A DNA stretch of 64,000 nt. It comes from Pigmentiphaga kullae. Its GTDB lineage: Bacteria > Pseudomonadota > Gammaproteobacteria > Burkholderiales > Burkholderiaceae_B. A program made the position numbers and the translations under genes. The stretch covers positions 271,297-335,296 of the forward strand of contig NZ_SGXC01000004.1 in the NCBI RefSeq assembly GCF_004216695.1, in the 5' to 3' direction. How positions within the stretch are numbered: position 1 is the first letter of the stretch; each line of letters opens with the position of its first letter. Below are positions 9,125 through 18,318 of this stretch, piece by piece. The notes under the pieces were generated by a model that had not been told where the DNA came from, searched no databases, and saw only the letters and a list, made by a program, of their open reading frames with translations.

Positions 9125-9649
9125 ATGGCAAGAATCCAACTGGCCGAATGCCGGGAGTTCATGCGCGCGGCGCAGGAAAAGGCGCTGGAGATGGGCGTGC
9201 CGGTGTCGATCGCGGTCGTCAGCGCCGAAGGGCACCTGATCGCGCTCGAGCGCATGGACGACGCGGGCTTCATCACCCCGGACACGGCGCGCGCCAAGGC
9301 CTATACCGTGGCGGCCTTCCGTTCCATGAGCCCGCGCTTCCAGGACGGACTGCTCATCCAGCAATGGTTCAAAGAGCGCAATCCGCAGATGCTGATCAAT
9401 GCCTCGGTATTCACCGGCGGCCAGATCGTCGTCTCCGGCGGCTGCGCGCCCGTGTTCAAGGACGACGAGATGGTCGGCGCCTACGGCATCAGCGGCGCGA
9501 CCTCCGACCAGGACGAAGTCATCGGGCGCTACGCGCGCGAGAAGGCCGGCTGGGCGCACAAGCCCGCCAACGACGACACGCCGGAGGACGTGAAGCGGCA
9601 CGTCAACGAGATCTACGCCAGGGTGGGGCTGGGCGACCGCGCGTTGTAG
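9125..9649 (+). CDS. GlcG/HbpS-family protein
   Basis: A 174-residue cytoplasmic protein of the GlcG/HbpS fold. The signature pieces are VPVSIAVVSAEGHLIALERMDDA, an ARAKAYTVAAF segment and GAYGISGATSDQDE near the C-terminus. ATG 9125 is chosen because an AGGAG lies 11 bp upstream; an open extension to 9041 overlaps the bug gene and looks non-coding. Relatives bind haem or cobalamin, or sit in glycolate, propanediol and aromatic degradation operons without a proven reaction. Here it follows a Bug receptor and is presumably part of the same catabolic module. Confidence 0.85.
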   Translation: MARIQLAECREFMRAAQEKALEMGVPVSIAVVSAEGHLIALERMDDAGFITPDTARAKAYTVAAFRSMSPRFQDGLLIQQWFKERNPQMLINASVFTGGQIVVSGGCAPVFKDDEMVGAYGISGATSDQDEVIGRYAREKAGWAHKPANDDTPEDVKRHVNEIYARVGLGDRAL

Positions 9650-9669
9650 ACCGGCGCCGCCCGCCGCCT

Positions 9670-10416
9670 TCAGGTCCGGCGGGCGCGCAGCGCGGCTTGC
9701 AGCCCGCCGGGAAGCGCGACCGGCTCGGGCAGGTGCAGCATCAGGTTGAGGTATTTCCACGTCGAGCGCGAATGCTCGATCATCAGTGCCTGCGCGCGTG
9801 TTCCTTCCCTGTTTTCGATGGCGTCGACGATGTTGCGGTGCTGCTCCTGCGCGCCGCGCAGGATGTCGCGCACGCCGGCCTCGGCCGACGCGGGAACGTC
9901 GGTGAACGAATTGTTGACCGAGAAGGGAATGGCCACCAGCCGCTCGAGCGCCCGGGCCACCATGGGGCTTTGCGCGGCGCCGCAGATCAGCTCATGCAGC
10001 CGGTCGTTCAGGACGACGTAGTCGTTCTGGCGCCCGGCGACATCGGACGATCCCACCACCGCATCCAGTTCTTCCAGGCATTCGTGCATGGCCTTGAGGA
10101 CGCGCGCCGGTGCGCCTTTTTCGGCGGCCATGCGCGCCGCCATGCCCTCCAGCGTGCCGCGGATCGAGATGGCGTCGAACACGTCGTCTTCCGTGAAGCT
10201 GGACACCACATAGCCGCCCGAGGGCTGGAGGGAGATCAGTCCTTCCTCGCTGATGCGCTGCATGGCGGCGCGGGCCGGCGTGCGCGACACGCCGAAGGCG
10301 TCGACCAGCGCCTGTTCCAGCACCCGGTCGCCGGGTTTGAGCTTGCCTTGAACGATCAGGCCGCGCAGTCCGTAGACGGCTCTTTCGGTTTGCGACAGGT
10401 TGGGATCGATGTCCAT
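9670..10416 (-). CDS. GntR-family regulator, FCD subfamily
   Basis: About 248 residues. The N-terminal winged helix includes LIVQGKLKPGDRVLEQALVDAFGVSRTPARAAMQRI, the classical GntR signature, and the C-terminal ~150 residues are a helical FCD ligand domain. ATG 10416 gives the normal short leader before the HTH; an in-frame ATG at 10464 would add 16 residues, and neither has a strong ribosome-binding site. It is divergent from the Rieske oxygenase operon, with two GTATAC-centred palindromes between them, and is most likely its repressor. Confidence 0.88.
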   Translation of the reverse strand: MDIDPNLSQTERAVYGLRGLIVQGKLKPGDRVLEQALVDAFGVSRTPARAAMQRISEEGLISLQPSGGYVVSSFTEDDVFDAISIRGTLEGMAARMAAEKGAPARVLKAMHECLEELDAVVGSSDVAGRQNDYVVLNDRLHELICGAAQSPMVARALERLVAIPFSVNNSFTDVPASAEAGVRDILRGAQEQHRNIVDAIENREGTRAQALMIEHSRSTWKYLNLMLHLPEPVALPGGLQAALRARRT

Positions 10417-10484
10417 GTGAGAGCGGGAGGCAGGGAAGCGGCAATTATGGTGCAGAACCTTCATTTTCCGTTGTTCGAATACGT

Positions 10485-10496
10485 TACGTATACAAA
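10485..10496. promoter_or_regulatory. GTATAC-centred GntR/FCD operator candidate 1
   Basis: GTATAC at 10488-10493 lies 72 bp upstream of the preferred GntR start. FCD-type regulators of the VanR group recognise short palindromes around GTATAC. The second copy at 10549-10558 strengthens the case. Confidence 0.45.
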
Positions 10497-10548
10497 AATA
10501 GGGGTTTATGCGTAATTAATAAGCAAAAAATTGTCTTATTTAAATTTT

Positions 10549-10558
10549 GCGTATACGC
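10549..10558. promoter_or_regulatory. GTATAC-centred GntR/FCD operator candidate 2
   Basis: GCGTATACGC is a perfect 10-bp palindrome, 66 bp before the Rieske gene start and about 60 bp from the first GTATAC site. The stretch between them is very AT-rich and should hold both divergent promoters. The regulator at 9670-10416 is the natural ligand of these sites. Confidence 0.5.
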
Positions 10559-10623
10559 TGATTGGAAAGCAAAGAACATGATCCCGTAAAAAAGTTTCCC
10601 TATCGTCCGCCAAAGGAGGCGAA

Positions 10624-11679
10624 ATGTTCGTCAAGAATGCCTGGTACGTTGCCGCCTGGGCGAGCGAGGTGGAGGCGGCGCCCTTCTCCCGCACCCTGTG
10701 CGGTGTCCCCGTCGTGCTGTTCCGGCATCCGGGCTCGGGCAAGGTGGCCGCGCTGCTCGACCGCTGCTGCCATCGCGGCACACCCCTGCGGTTCGGCCAG
10801 GTGGTGCCGGAGGGCCTGGAGTGCGGCTATCACGGCATGGTGTTCGACGCGGCGGGCGCCTGTGTCCGGATTCCTGGCCAGGCCTCGATCCCGCCCAAGG
10901 CCAGGGTGCAGTCGTTCCCGGTGGTCGAGCAGGACGAGCTCGTGTGGATATGGCTGGGCGAGCCGGAGCAGGCCGATCCCGCCCGCATCGTCTCCTACCC
11001 CTTCCACAACGACCACGCCGCCTGGCCGCACAAGTGCCAGGTCTATCACGTCAAGGCCAGCTCCATGCTGCTGGTGGACAACCTGATGGACCTGACCCAC
11101 CTGGCCTTCGTCCACAAGAACACCATAGGCGGCAATCCGAAGGCGCATGTCGAGGCCAGCATGACCGTCACGCCCGCCGACGACGGCCTGCATTTCATCC
11201 GCTGGCTGATGGACTCCGCGCCGCCCCCCACCTACACCAAGGCGGTGTCCCTGGCCGACCGCATCGACCGGTGGATGGAGTTCCAGTACATCGCGCCAGG
11301 CGCGGTACTGCAATGGACCGGCGGCATAGACAGCGGCAAGGGCGCGGTGGAAAACCGCGACCAGCCGGGCTTCTCGCTGCGCATCTTCCACGGGCTGACA
11401 CCGGAAACCGAGACCACCTGCTTCTATTTCTGGTCGGCGGCCAACGGCTACCGGCAGGACGACCCCGCCGCGACCGACGCGCTGTTCCACGAGATCGACA
11501 CGGCGTTCCGCGAGGACAAGGCCATCGTCGAAGCCCAGCAGGCCATGTTGATCGACCGCGGCGAACAGGGCCTGATCGACATCGTCTCGGACGCGGCCCG
11601 CATCCACATGCGGCGCGCGGTCAAGCGGATGATCGCGGCGGAAAACCAGGCCGAGGCCGGCCACACTCCAGGAGCATGA
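10624..11679 (+). CDS. Rieske non-haem iron oxygenase, vanillate demethylase-like oxygenase component
   Basis: A 351-residue oxygenase alpha subunit. The Rieske [2Fe-2S] ligands are Cys48, His50, Cys67 and His70 (CCH..CGYH). The mononuclear iron site is DLTHLAFVH with His159 and His164 and bridging Asp156. It resembles VanA-type enzymes that O-demethylate aromatic ethers or hydroxylate aromatic acids, but the substrate cannot be read from sequence. No ferredoxin reductase gene is adjacent, so electrons must come from elsewhere. A strong AAAGGAGG precedes ATG 10624. Its stop overlaps a possible ATG of the next gene, so the two are co-transcribed. A paralogue lies at 21745-22806. Confidence 0.9.
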   Translation: MFVKNAWYVAAWASEVEAAPFSRTLCGVPVVLFRHPGSGKVAALLDRCCHRGTPLRFGQVVPEGLECGYHGMVFDAAGACVRIPGQASIPPKARVQSFPVVEQDELVWIWLGEPEQADPARIVSYPFHNDHAAWPHKCQVYHVKASSMLLVDNLMDLTHLAFVHKNTIGGNPKAHVEASMTVTPADDGLHFIRWLMDSAPPPTYTKAVSLADRIDRWMEFQYIAPGAVLQWTGGIDSGKGAVENRDQPGFSLRIFHGLTPETETTCFYFWSAANGYRQDDPAATDALFHEIDTAFREDKAIVEAQQAMLIDRGEQGLIDIVSDAARIHMRRAVKRMIAAENQAEAGHTPGA

Positions 11680-11681
11680 CC

Positions 11682-12842
11682 ATGCACGTATCGCGATCCC
11701 TCGTTCTGGCCGCGCTGTTCGCCTGTGGCGCCGCCGCAGCGGCACCGGTGAAGATCGGTTTCCTGTCGACCTTCTCGGGCCCGGGTGCGGCGCTGGGGGC
11801 CGACCAGTACGACGGTTTCATGCTGGCCGTGGACCGCGAGAACGGCCGGCTGGGCGGCGTCGAGGTCAAGATCCTGCGCGAGGACGACGAGATGAAGCCG
11901 GAAAAGGGCGTGCAGATCGCCCGCCAGTTGCTGGTGCGGGACCAGGTCCCCATCGTGACCGGCATCGTGTTCTCGAACGTCATGATGGCCGTGCACCGGC
12001 CCATCACATCGGGCAAGGTCTTCCTGATCGGGTCCAACGCAGGCCCGACGCCCATTACGGGGAAGGGCTGCTCGCCCTTCTTTTTCTCCACGTCGTGGAA
12101 CAACGACCAGTTGCACGAAGCGGCTGGCGAACTGGTCAACCGGATGGGCTTCAAGCGAGTCTATCTGCTGGCGCCCAACTACCAGGCGGGCAAGGACGCC
12201 ATGGAGGGCTTCAAGCGCACCTACAAGGGCGAGATCCTGGGCGAGGCGTTCAGCCGGGTGAACCAGCCGGACTATTCGGTGGAGATCTCCAACCTGGCCG
12301 CGGCCAGGCCGGATGCGATCTATACGTTCTACCCGGGCGGCATGGGAGTGAACTTCACCAAGCAGTACCAGCAGGCCGGCCTGATGACGAAGATCCCGAT
12401 GATCTCGGTCTCGACCATCGATGGCTCCACGCTGCCGGCCCTGGGCGAGCTGGCGCTGGGCGCGGTCACGAGTTCGCCCTACGCGCCGGACCTGGACAAT
12501 GCGGCGAATCGCGAGTTCGTGGATGCCTTTCGCAAGAAATACCGCCGCGAGCCGTCGCTGTATGCTGCCCAGTCCTACGATGCCGCGCGCCTGATCGCCT
12601 CGGCGCTGCGGCGCACGGGCGGCAATGTCGACGACAAGGCGGCGTTCCGCGCGGCGTTGAAGGCGGCGGACTTCCAGTCGGTGCGCGGGTACTTCGCGTT
12701 CAACACCAACCAGTTCCCGATCTCGCCGTTCTACCGGGTGGACGTGGTCAAGGGGGCGGATGGGAAGGCGGCGCTTTCCGGCAAGGGCGTCATCTTCGAA
12801 CGCAGCCGCGACTCCTTCGCGCAGGAGTGCCGGATGGATTGA
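11682..12842 (+). CDS. LivK-type ABC transporter substrate-binding protein
   Basis: A 386-residue periplasmic binding protein with a signal peptide ending AAAAA before PVKIGFLSTFSGPGA. It belongs to the branched-chain amino acid/aromatic acid receptor family (Peripla_BP_6 type). An AGGAG 7 bp before ATG 11682 favours this start over ATG 11676, which overlaps the upstream stop. A Cys near residue 125 (GKGCSP) and one near the C-terminus (QECRMD) may form a disulfide; both recur in the paralogue at 23879-25051. No permease or ATPase genes (livHMGF) are near. Coupled to the Rieske gene, it probably captures the oxygenase substrate. Confidence 0.9.
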   Translation: MHVSRSLVLAALFACGAAAAAPVKIGFLSTFSGPGAALGADQYDGFMLAVDRENGRLGGVEVKILREDDEMKPEKGVQIARQLLVRDQVPIVTGIVFSNVMMAVHRPITSGKVFLIGSNAGPTPITGKGCSPFFFSTSWNNDQLHEAAGELVNRMGFKRVYLLAPNYQAGKDAMEGFKRTYKGEILGEAFSRVNQPDYSVEISNLAAARPDAIYTFYPGGMGVNFTKQYQQAGLMTKIPMISVSTIDGSTLPALGELALGAVTSSPYAPDLDNAANREFVDAFRKKYRREPSLYAAQSYDAARLIASALRRTGGNVDDKAAFRAALKAADFQSVRGYFAFNTNQFPISPFYRVDVVKGADGKAALSGKGVIFERSRDSFAQECRMD

Positions 12843-13007
12843 ATCGCTCAGCCGGCTGACATTCGCATGTCGTTGACTATCGATCGAAACACTTGTTAAC
12901 GTAGGCCCGCACGACCCTCGTGCGGCCTTCATCGCACCCCCGCTCTTTCCGCCTTGCCATTCCGCCCAGCCGGCCCACGGCCGTCGACGACGTCTGGAGG
13001 TACCGCG
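12843..13007. promoter_or_regulatory. nar operon upstream region
   Basis: This 165-bp gap should hold the narG promoter. TTGAC (12873-12877) and ATCGA (12883-12887) look like a degenerate FNR/ANR box, but the spacer is 5 rather than 4 bp and both halves deviate. A GTTAAC lies at 12895-12900. The only clear signal is GGAGG at 12996-13000, the narG ribosome-binding site. I see no convincing NarL heptamers. Confidence 0.3.
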
Positions 13008-16000
13008 GTGAGTTACCTGATCGATCGCCTCAAGTATTTCAGCCGGGTCAAGCAATCGTTCTCCGGCGGCCACGGCGCCGTCGTCAAGGAGGACCGGTCC
13101 TGGGAGAACGCCTACCGGGACCGCTGGCAGCACGACAAGATCGTGCGCTCGACCCACGGAGTGAACTGCACCGGCTCCTGTTCGTGGAAGATCTACGTCA
13201 AGGGCGGCATCGTTACCTGGGAAACGCAGCAGACCGACTATCCGCGCACCCGGCCGGACATGCCCAACCATGAACCGCGCGGCTGTTCGCGCGGCGCGTC
13301 GTACTCCTGGTATCTGTACAGCGCCAACCGCCTGAAGTACCCCATGCTGCGCGGCCGCCTGGCCCGCATGTGGCGCGAGGCGCGCAAGACCATGGCGCCG
13401 ATGCAGGCCTGGGAACACATCTGTACCACGCCTGAGCTGGCAGCGGAGTACAAGTCCATGCGCGGCATGGGCGGGTTCGTGCGCACGACCTGGGAAGAGG
13501 CCAACGAACTGGTGGCCGCCGCCAACGCGTATACCGTCAAGCGCTACGGCCCCGACCGGGTGGTCGGGTTCTCGCCCATCCCGGCGATGTCCATGGTGTC
13601 CTTCGCGGCCGGCAGCCGCTATCTTTCGCTGCTGGGCGGCACCATCCTGAGCTTCTACGACTGGTATTGCGACCTGCCGCCATCCAGTCCCCAGACCTGG
13701 GGCGAGCAGACCGACGTGGCCGAGTCCGCGGACTGGTTCAACTCCAGCTTCATCATGATGTGGGGCTCGAACGTACCGCAGACGCGCACGCCGGATGCCC
13801 ACTTCATGGTCGAGGCACGCTACCGCGGCGCCAAGATCGTGTCCATCTTCCCGGACTACGCGGAAGGCTCGAAGTTCGGCGACATCTGGCTGCATCCCAA
13901 GCAGGGAACCGACGCCGCGCTGGCGCTGGCGATGGGGCACGTCATCCTCAAGGAATACCACCTGGGCGGCAAGAGCGAGTATTTCCGCGAGTACTGCCGC
14001 CGGTACTCCGATATGCCTTTCCTGGTCTGTCTGGAGCGCCACGGCGACCGCTACGTGGCCGGGCGCTTCCTGCGGGCGGCGGACCTGCCCGACGCGCTGG
14101 ACCAAACCAATCATCCGGATTGGAAGACCGTCGCCATCGACGAACACTCGGGACGGCTGGTCGCGCCGCTGGGTTCGGTGGGCTTCCGCTGGGGCCAGCA
14201 AGAGGGCGGCGACCAGGGCAAGTGGAACCTGGAGTCCCGCGACGCCTCGGGCGGCGACGTCAGCCTGCGCCTGTCGCTGGTCGGCAGCCACGACGACGTG
14301 GTGCCGGTGGCCTTTCCCTATTTCGGCGGGGCCCGGCACGACTATTTCCAGGGCACCGACCACGACGAGGTCCTGGTGCGCAACATGGCGGCGCGGCGGG
14401 TGGCGACGCGCGAGGGCGAGACGCTGGTGGTCACGGTGTACGACCTGCTGATGGCCAACTACGGGCTGGACCGCGGCCTGGGCGGCGGCAACGTCGCGGC
14501 GTCCTACGATGACGACGTGCCCGGCACGCCGGCCTGGCAGGAGCGCGTCACCGGCGTGCGGCGCGACGACGTCGTCACGGTGGCGCGCCAGTTCGCCGAC
14601 AATGCCGACAAGACGCAGGGCCGGTCCATGGTGATCCTGGGCGCGGGCCTGAATCACTGGTACCACATGGACATGGCCTATCGCGGCATCATCAACCTAG
14701 TGGTGATGTGCGGCTGCGTGGGCAAGTCGGGCGGGGGCTGGTGCCACTACGTCGGGCAGGAAAAGCTGCGGCCGCAGACGGGCTGGACCACCGTTGCGTT
14801 CGGGCTGGACTGGGCCCGCCCGCCGAGGCACATGAACGGCACCTCGTTCTTCTACGCGCACACCGACCAGTGGCGCTACGAGAAACTGAAGGTGCAGGAT
14901 CTCCTGTCGCCGCTGGCCGACGCGGCGCAGTTCCAGGGCACCATGATCGACTTCAACGTGCGCGCCGAACGCATGGGCTGGCTGCCGTCCGCGCCGCAGT
15001 TGCAGACCAATCCGCTCGAGGTCGTCCGGGCCGCGCGCGCGGCCGGACAGGAGCCGGCGGCCTACGTGGTGCAGGCGCTGCGCGAGGGGCGCCTGAAGAT
15101 GTCCTGCGAGGATCCAGACCATCCCGACAACTTCCCGCGCAACATGTTCGTCTGGCGTTCCAACCTGCTGGGGTCCTCGGGCAAGGGCCACGAGTATTTC
15201 CTCAAGCACCTGCTGGGCGCGCGCCACGGGGTGCAGGGCAAGGACCTGGGCGAGACCGGCCAGCAGAAGCCCGACGAAGTCGCCTGGCGCGACGAGGCGC
15301 CCCAGGGCAAGCTCGACCTGCTGGTCACGCTGGATTTCCGCATGTCCACCACCTGCATGTATTCCGACGTGGTGCTGCCCACCGCCACCTGGTACGAGAA
15401 GAACGATCTGAACACCTCCGACATGCACCCCTTCATCCACCCGCTGTCGGCGGCGGTGGATCCGGTCTGGGAGTCGCGCAGCGACTGGGAGATCTACAAG
15501 GGCATCGCCGCGGCCTTCTCGCGCATCGCGCGGGACGAGCTGCCGGCCGCGCAGGACCTGGTGCTGACGCCGCTGCAGCACGACACGCCGGGAGAACTGG
15601 GCGACCCCTATGGCGTGCGCGACTGGAAGCGCGGCGAGACCGAGCCCGTGCCGGGCAAGACCATGCCGTCGATGACCGTGGTCGAGCGCAACTATCCCGA
15701 GCTGTACCGCCAGTTCACCTCGCTCGGCCCGCTGACGCGCAAGCTGGGCGTGGGCGGCAAGGGCATCTCGTGGAACGCGGACAGCGAGTGCGACCTGCTC
15801 GCGCAACTGAACTACGAGGTGGACGAAAGCGGCCTCAGCCACGGGTTGCCGCGCCTCGACACGGACGTCGACGCGGCCGAGGCCATCCTGACCCTGGCCC
15901 CCGAAACCAATGGCCAGGTGGCGGTCAAGGCCTGGGAGGCGCTGTCCGCCGTCACGGGGCGCGATCACACCCACCTGGCGGCCCCGCGCGAGCACGAGAA

Positions 16001-16757
16001 GATCCGCTATCGCGACATTCAGGCGCAGCCGCGCAAGATCATCTCGTCGCCGACGTGGTCGGGTGTGGAGTCCGACCACGTGAGCTACAACGCCGGCTAC
16101 ACCAACGTGCACGAGCTGATTCCCTGGCGCACCCTGACAGGCCGGCAGCAGCTCTACCAGGACCATGCATGGATGCGCGCGTTCGGCGAAGCGATGTGCA
16201 CCTACCGCCCGCCGGTGGACACCGGTTCCATCCGGCCCATGCTGGATGCCCCGCGCGACAACGGCAATCCGCAACTGGTGCTGAACTTCCTGACCCCGCA
16301 CCAGAAGTGGGGCATCCATTCGACCTATACTGACAACCTGCTCATGCTGACGCTGTCGCGGGGCGGTCCCATCCTCTGGATGTCCGAGATCGACGCAGCC
16401 AAGGCCGGCATTGCCGACAACGACTGGATCGAGGCATACAACGTCAACGGCGCGCTGGTGGCGCGCGCGGTGGTCAGCCAGCGCGTGCCGCAGGGCATGA
16501 CGATGATGTATCACGCCCAGGAGAAGATCGTGAACACGCCGGGGTCGGAAATCACCGGCACCCGCGGGGGCATCCACAACTCGGTGACGCGGATCGTGCT
16601 CAAGCCCACGCACATGATCGGCGGCTACGCCCACCTCTCGTACGGCCTGAACTACTACGGTACGGTGGGTTCGAACCGCGACGAGTTCGTGATCGTTCGC
16701 AAGATGGCCCAGGTCGATTGGCTCGACACGCCGGCCGCCGCCCAGGCAACTCGCTAG
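13008..16757 (+). CDS. narG: respiratory nitrate reductase alpha subunit
   Basis: A 1249-residue molybdopterin subunit, the normal NarG length. It reduces nitrate to nitrite at the cytoplasmic side of the inner membrane using quinol electrons passed through NarI and NarH. The N-terminal [4Fe-4S] motif is HGVNCTGSCSW, with His as first ligand as in the NarG group. The Mo-ligand aspartate lies in YCDLPPSSPQTWGEQTD. GTG 13008 is chosen because GGAGG ends 7 bp upstream and the protein then starts VSYLIDRLKYF, the usual NarG N-terminus; an extension to 12954 has no such support. First gene of narGHJI-parvulin-narK. Confidence 0.97.
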   Translation: MSYLIDRLKYFSRVKQSFSGGHGAVVKEDRSWENAYRDRWQHDKIVRSTHGVNCTGSCSWKIYVKGGIVTWETQQTDYPRTRPDMPNHEPRGCSRGASYSWYLYSANRLKYPMLRGRLARMWREARKTMAPMQAWEHICTTPELAAEYKSMRGMGGFVRTTWEEANELVAAANAYTVKRYGPDRVVGFSPIPAMSMVSFAAGSRYLSLLGGTILSFYDWYCDLPPSSPQTWGEQTDVAESADWFNSSFIMMWGSNVPQTRTPDAHFMVEARYRGAKIVSIFPDYAEGSKFGDIWLHPKQGTDAALALAMGHVILKEYHLGGKSEYFREYCRRYSDMPFLVCLERHGDRYVAGRFLRAADLPDALDQTNHPDWKTVAIDEHSGRLVAPLGSVGFRWGQQEGGDQGKWNLESRDASGGDVSLRLSLVGSHDDVVPVAFPYFGGARHDYFQGTDHDEVLVRNMAARRVATREGETLVVTVYDLLMANYGLDRGLGGGNVAASYDDDVPGTPAWQERVTGVRRDDVVTVARQFADNADKTQGRSMVILGAGLNHWYHMDMAYRGIINLVVMCGCVGKSGGGWCHYVGQEKLRPQTGWTTVAFGLDWARPPRHMNGTSFFYAHTDQWRYEKLKVQDLLSPLADAAQFQGTMIDFNVRAERMGWLPSAPQLQTNPLEVVRAARAAGQEPAAYVVQALREGRLKMSCEDPDHPDNFPRNMFVWRSNLLGSSGKGHEYFLKHLLGARHGVQGKDLGETGQQKPDEVAWRDEAPQGKLDLLVTLDFRMSTTCMYSDVVLPTATWYEKNDLNTSDMHPFIHPLSAAVDPVWESRSDWEIYKGIAAAFSRIARDELPAAQDLVLTPLQHDTPGELGDPYGVRDWKRGETEPVPGKTMPSMTVVERNYPELYRQFTSLGPLTRKLGVGGKGISWNADSECDLLAQLNYEVDESGLSHGLPRLDTDVDAAEAILTLAPETNGQVAVKAWEALSAVTGRDHTHLAAPREHEKIRYRDIQAQPRKIISSPTWSGVESDHVSYNAGYTNVHELIPWRTLTGRQQLYQDHAWMRAFGEAMCTYRPPVDTGSIRPMLDAPRDNGNPQLVLNFLTPHQKWGIHSTYTDNLLMLTLSRGGPILWMSEIDAAKAGIADNDWIEAYNVNGALVARAVVSQRVPQGMTMMYHAQEKIVNTPGSEITGTRGGIHNSVTRIVLKPTHMIGGYAHLSYGLNYYGTVGSNRDEFVIVRKMAQVDWLDTPAAAQATR

Positions 16758-16773
16758 GCAACGGGAGACGACG

Positions 16774-18318
16774 ATGAAGATCCGCGCGCAGATCGCGATG
16801 GTGCTGAACCTGGACAAGTGCATCGGCTGCCATACCTGTTCGGTCACCTGCAAGAACGTCTGGACCTCGCGCCAGGGGGTGGAATATGCCTGGTTCAACA
16901 ATGTCGAGACCAAGCCCGGGGTCGGTTTTCCCAAGGACTGGGAGAACCAGAAGCGCTGGAACAGCGGCTGGCGCCGTCGCCCGGACGGCAGGATAGAGCC
17001 GCGCCAGGGCGGCAAGCTCAAGTTGCTGGCAAATATCTTCGCCAACCCCAATCTGCCCGAGATCGACGACTACTACGAGCCCTTCACCTTCGACTACGAC
17101 CACCTGCAATCGGCGCCGGAACAGCAGGCCGCGCCCACCGCCCGGCCGCGCTCGCTCATCACCGGGCAGCGCATGGAGAAGATCGAGTGGGGGCCCAACT
17201 GGGAAGAGATCCTGGGCGGGGAGTTCTCCAAGCGATCCCAGGACTACAACTTCGAGGACGTCCAGAAAGAGATCTACGGACAGTTCGAGAATACCTTCAT
17301 GATGTACCTGCCGCGCCTGTGCGAGCACTGCCTGAATCCCAGCTGCGTGGCGAGCTGCCCGTCGGGCTCGATCTACAAGCGCGAGGAGGACGGCGTGGTG
17401 CTGGTCGACCAGGACAAGTGCCGCGGCTGGCGCATGTGCGTGTCGGGCTGCCCCTACAAGAAGATCTACTACAACTGGCACAGCGGCAAGGCGGAGAAGT
17501 GCATCTTCTGCTATCCGCGCATCGAGGCGGGCCAGCCCACCGTCTGTTCGGAAACCTGCGTGGGGCGGATCCGCTATCTGGGGGTGCTGCTGTACGACGC
17601 CGACCGCATCGAGCAGGCGGCGGCGGTCGAGCACGAGAAGGACCTGTACCAGGCGCAGCTGGACGTGTTCCTGGATCCCCACGACCCGGCCGTCGCCGCC
17701 CAGGCGCTGGCCGACGGGGTCCCGCAGCCGTGGCTGGACGCGGCGCGCGTGTCCCCGACCTACAAGATGGCGGTGGAGTGGAAGATCGCGTTCCCGCTGC
17801 ACCCGGAGTACCGCACGCTGCCCATGGTGTGGTACGTGCCGCCGTTGTCGCCCATCCAGTCCGCGGCGAACAGCGGGCAGATCGGCTCCTTCGGCGAGCT
17901 GCCTGACGTGAAATCGCTGCGCATCCCGTTGCGCTATCTGGCCAACATGCTGACGGCCGGCGACGAGGCGCCGGTGGCCCTGGCGCTGGAGCGCCTGCTG
18001 GCGATGCGGGCCTTCATGCGGGCGCGCACGGTGGACCGGCAGGAGCGGCGCGATATCCTGGACCAGGTCGGGCTGAGCCTGGCCCAGGTCGAGGACATGT
18101 ACCGCTACCTCGCCATCGCCAACTACGAGGACCGCTTCGTCATTCCCACCGCTCATCGCGAGTACGCCGAGAACGCTTTCGACCTGAAGGGATCCTGCGG
18201 CTTTACCTTCGGCGACGGTTGTTCGAACGGCGTCTCGCAGACCTCGCTGTTCGGCGCGCCGCCGCGGGATCGCGCGGAGCAGCCGGTGACGTTCATGGAA
18301 GTGCAGCGCAGCCGATGA
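16774..18318 (+). CDS. narH: respiratory nitrate reductase beta subunit
   Basis: A 514-residue iron-sulfur electron-transfer subunit. The N-terminus has CIGCHTCSVTCKNVW, and further clusters are CEHCLNPSCVASCPSG and CRGWRMCVSGCPYKK. In the last, Trp replaces one Cys, which is the hallmark of the NarH [3Fe-4S] cluster. Another motif is CIFCYPRIEAG. It carries electrons from the NarI haems to NarG. It begins 16 bp after narG, and its stop overlaps the narJ start (ATGA). Confidence 0.97.
   Translation: MKIRAQIAMVLNLDKCIGCHTCSVTCKNVWTSRQGVEYAWFNNVETKPGVGFPKDWENQKRWNSGWRRRPDGRIEPRQGGKLKLLANIFANPNLPEIDDYYEPFTFDYDHLQSAPEQQAAPTARPRSLITGQRMEKIEWGPNWEEILGGEFSKRSQDYNFEDVQKEIYGQFENTFMMYLPRLCEHCLNPSCVASCPSGSIYKREEDGVVLVDQDKCRGWRMCVSGCPYKKIYYNWHSGKAEKCIFCYPRIEAGQPTVCSETCVGRIRYLGVLLYDADRIEQAAAVEHEKDLYQAQLDVFLDPHDPAVAAQALADGVPQPWLDAARVSPTYKMAVEWKIAFPLHPEYRTLPMVWYVPPLSPIQSAANSGQIGSFGELPDVKSLRIPLRYLANMLTAGDEAPVALALERLLAMRAFMRARTVDRQERRDILDQVGLSLAQVEDMYRYLAIANYEDRFVIPTAHREYAENAFDLKGSCGFTFGDGCSNGVSQTSLFGAPPRDRAEQPVTFMEVQRSR

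Noticed and set aside
12873..12887. FNR/ANR box before narG
   Set aside because: TTGAC-N5-ATCGA has the wrong spacer and two mismatches to TTGAT-N4-ATCAA. Kept only as a note in the gap entry.
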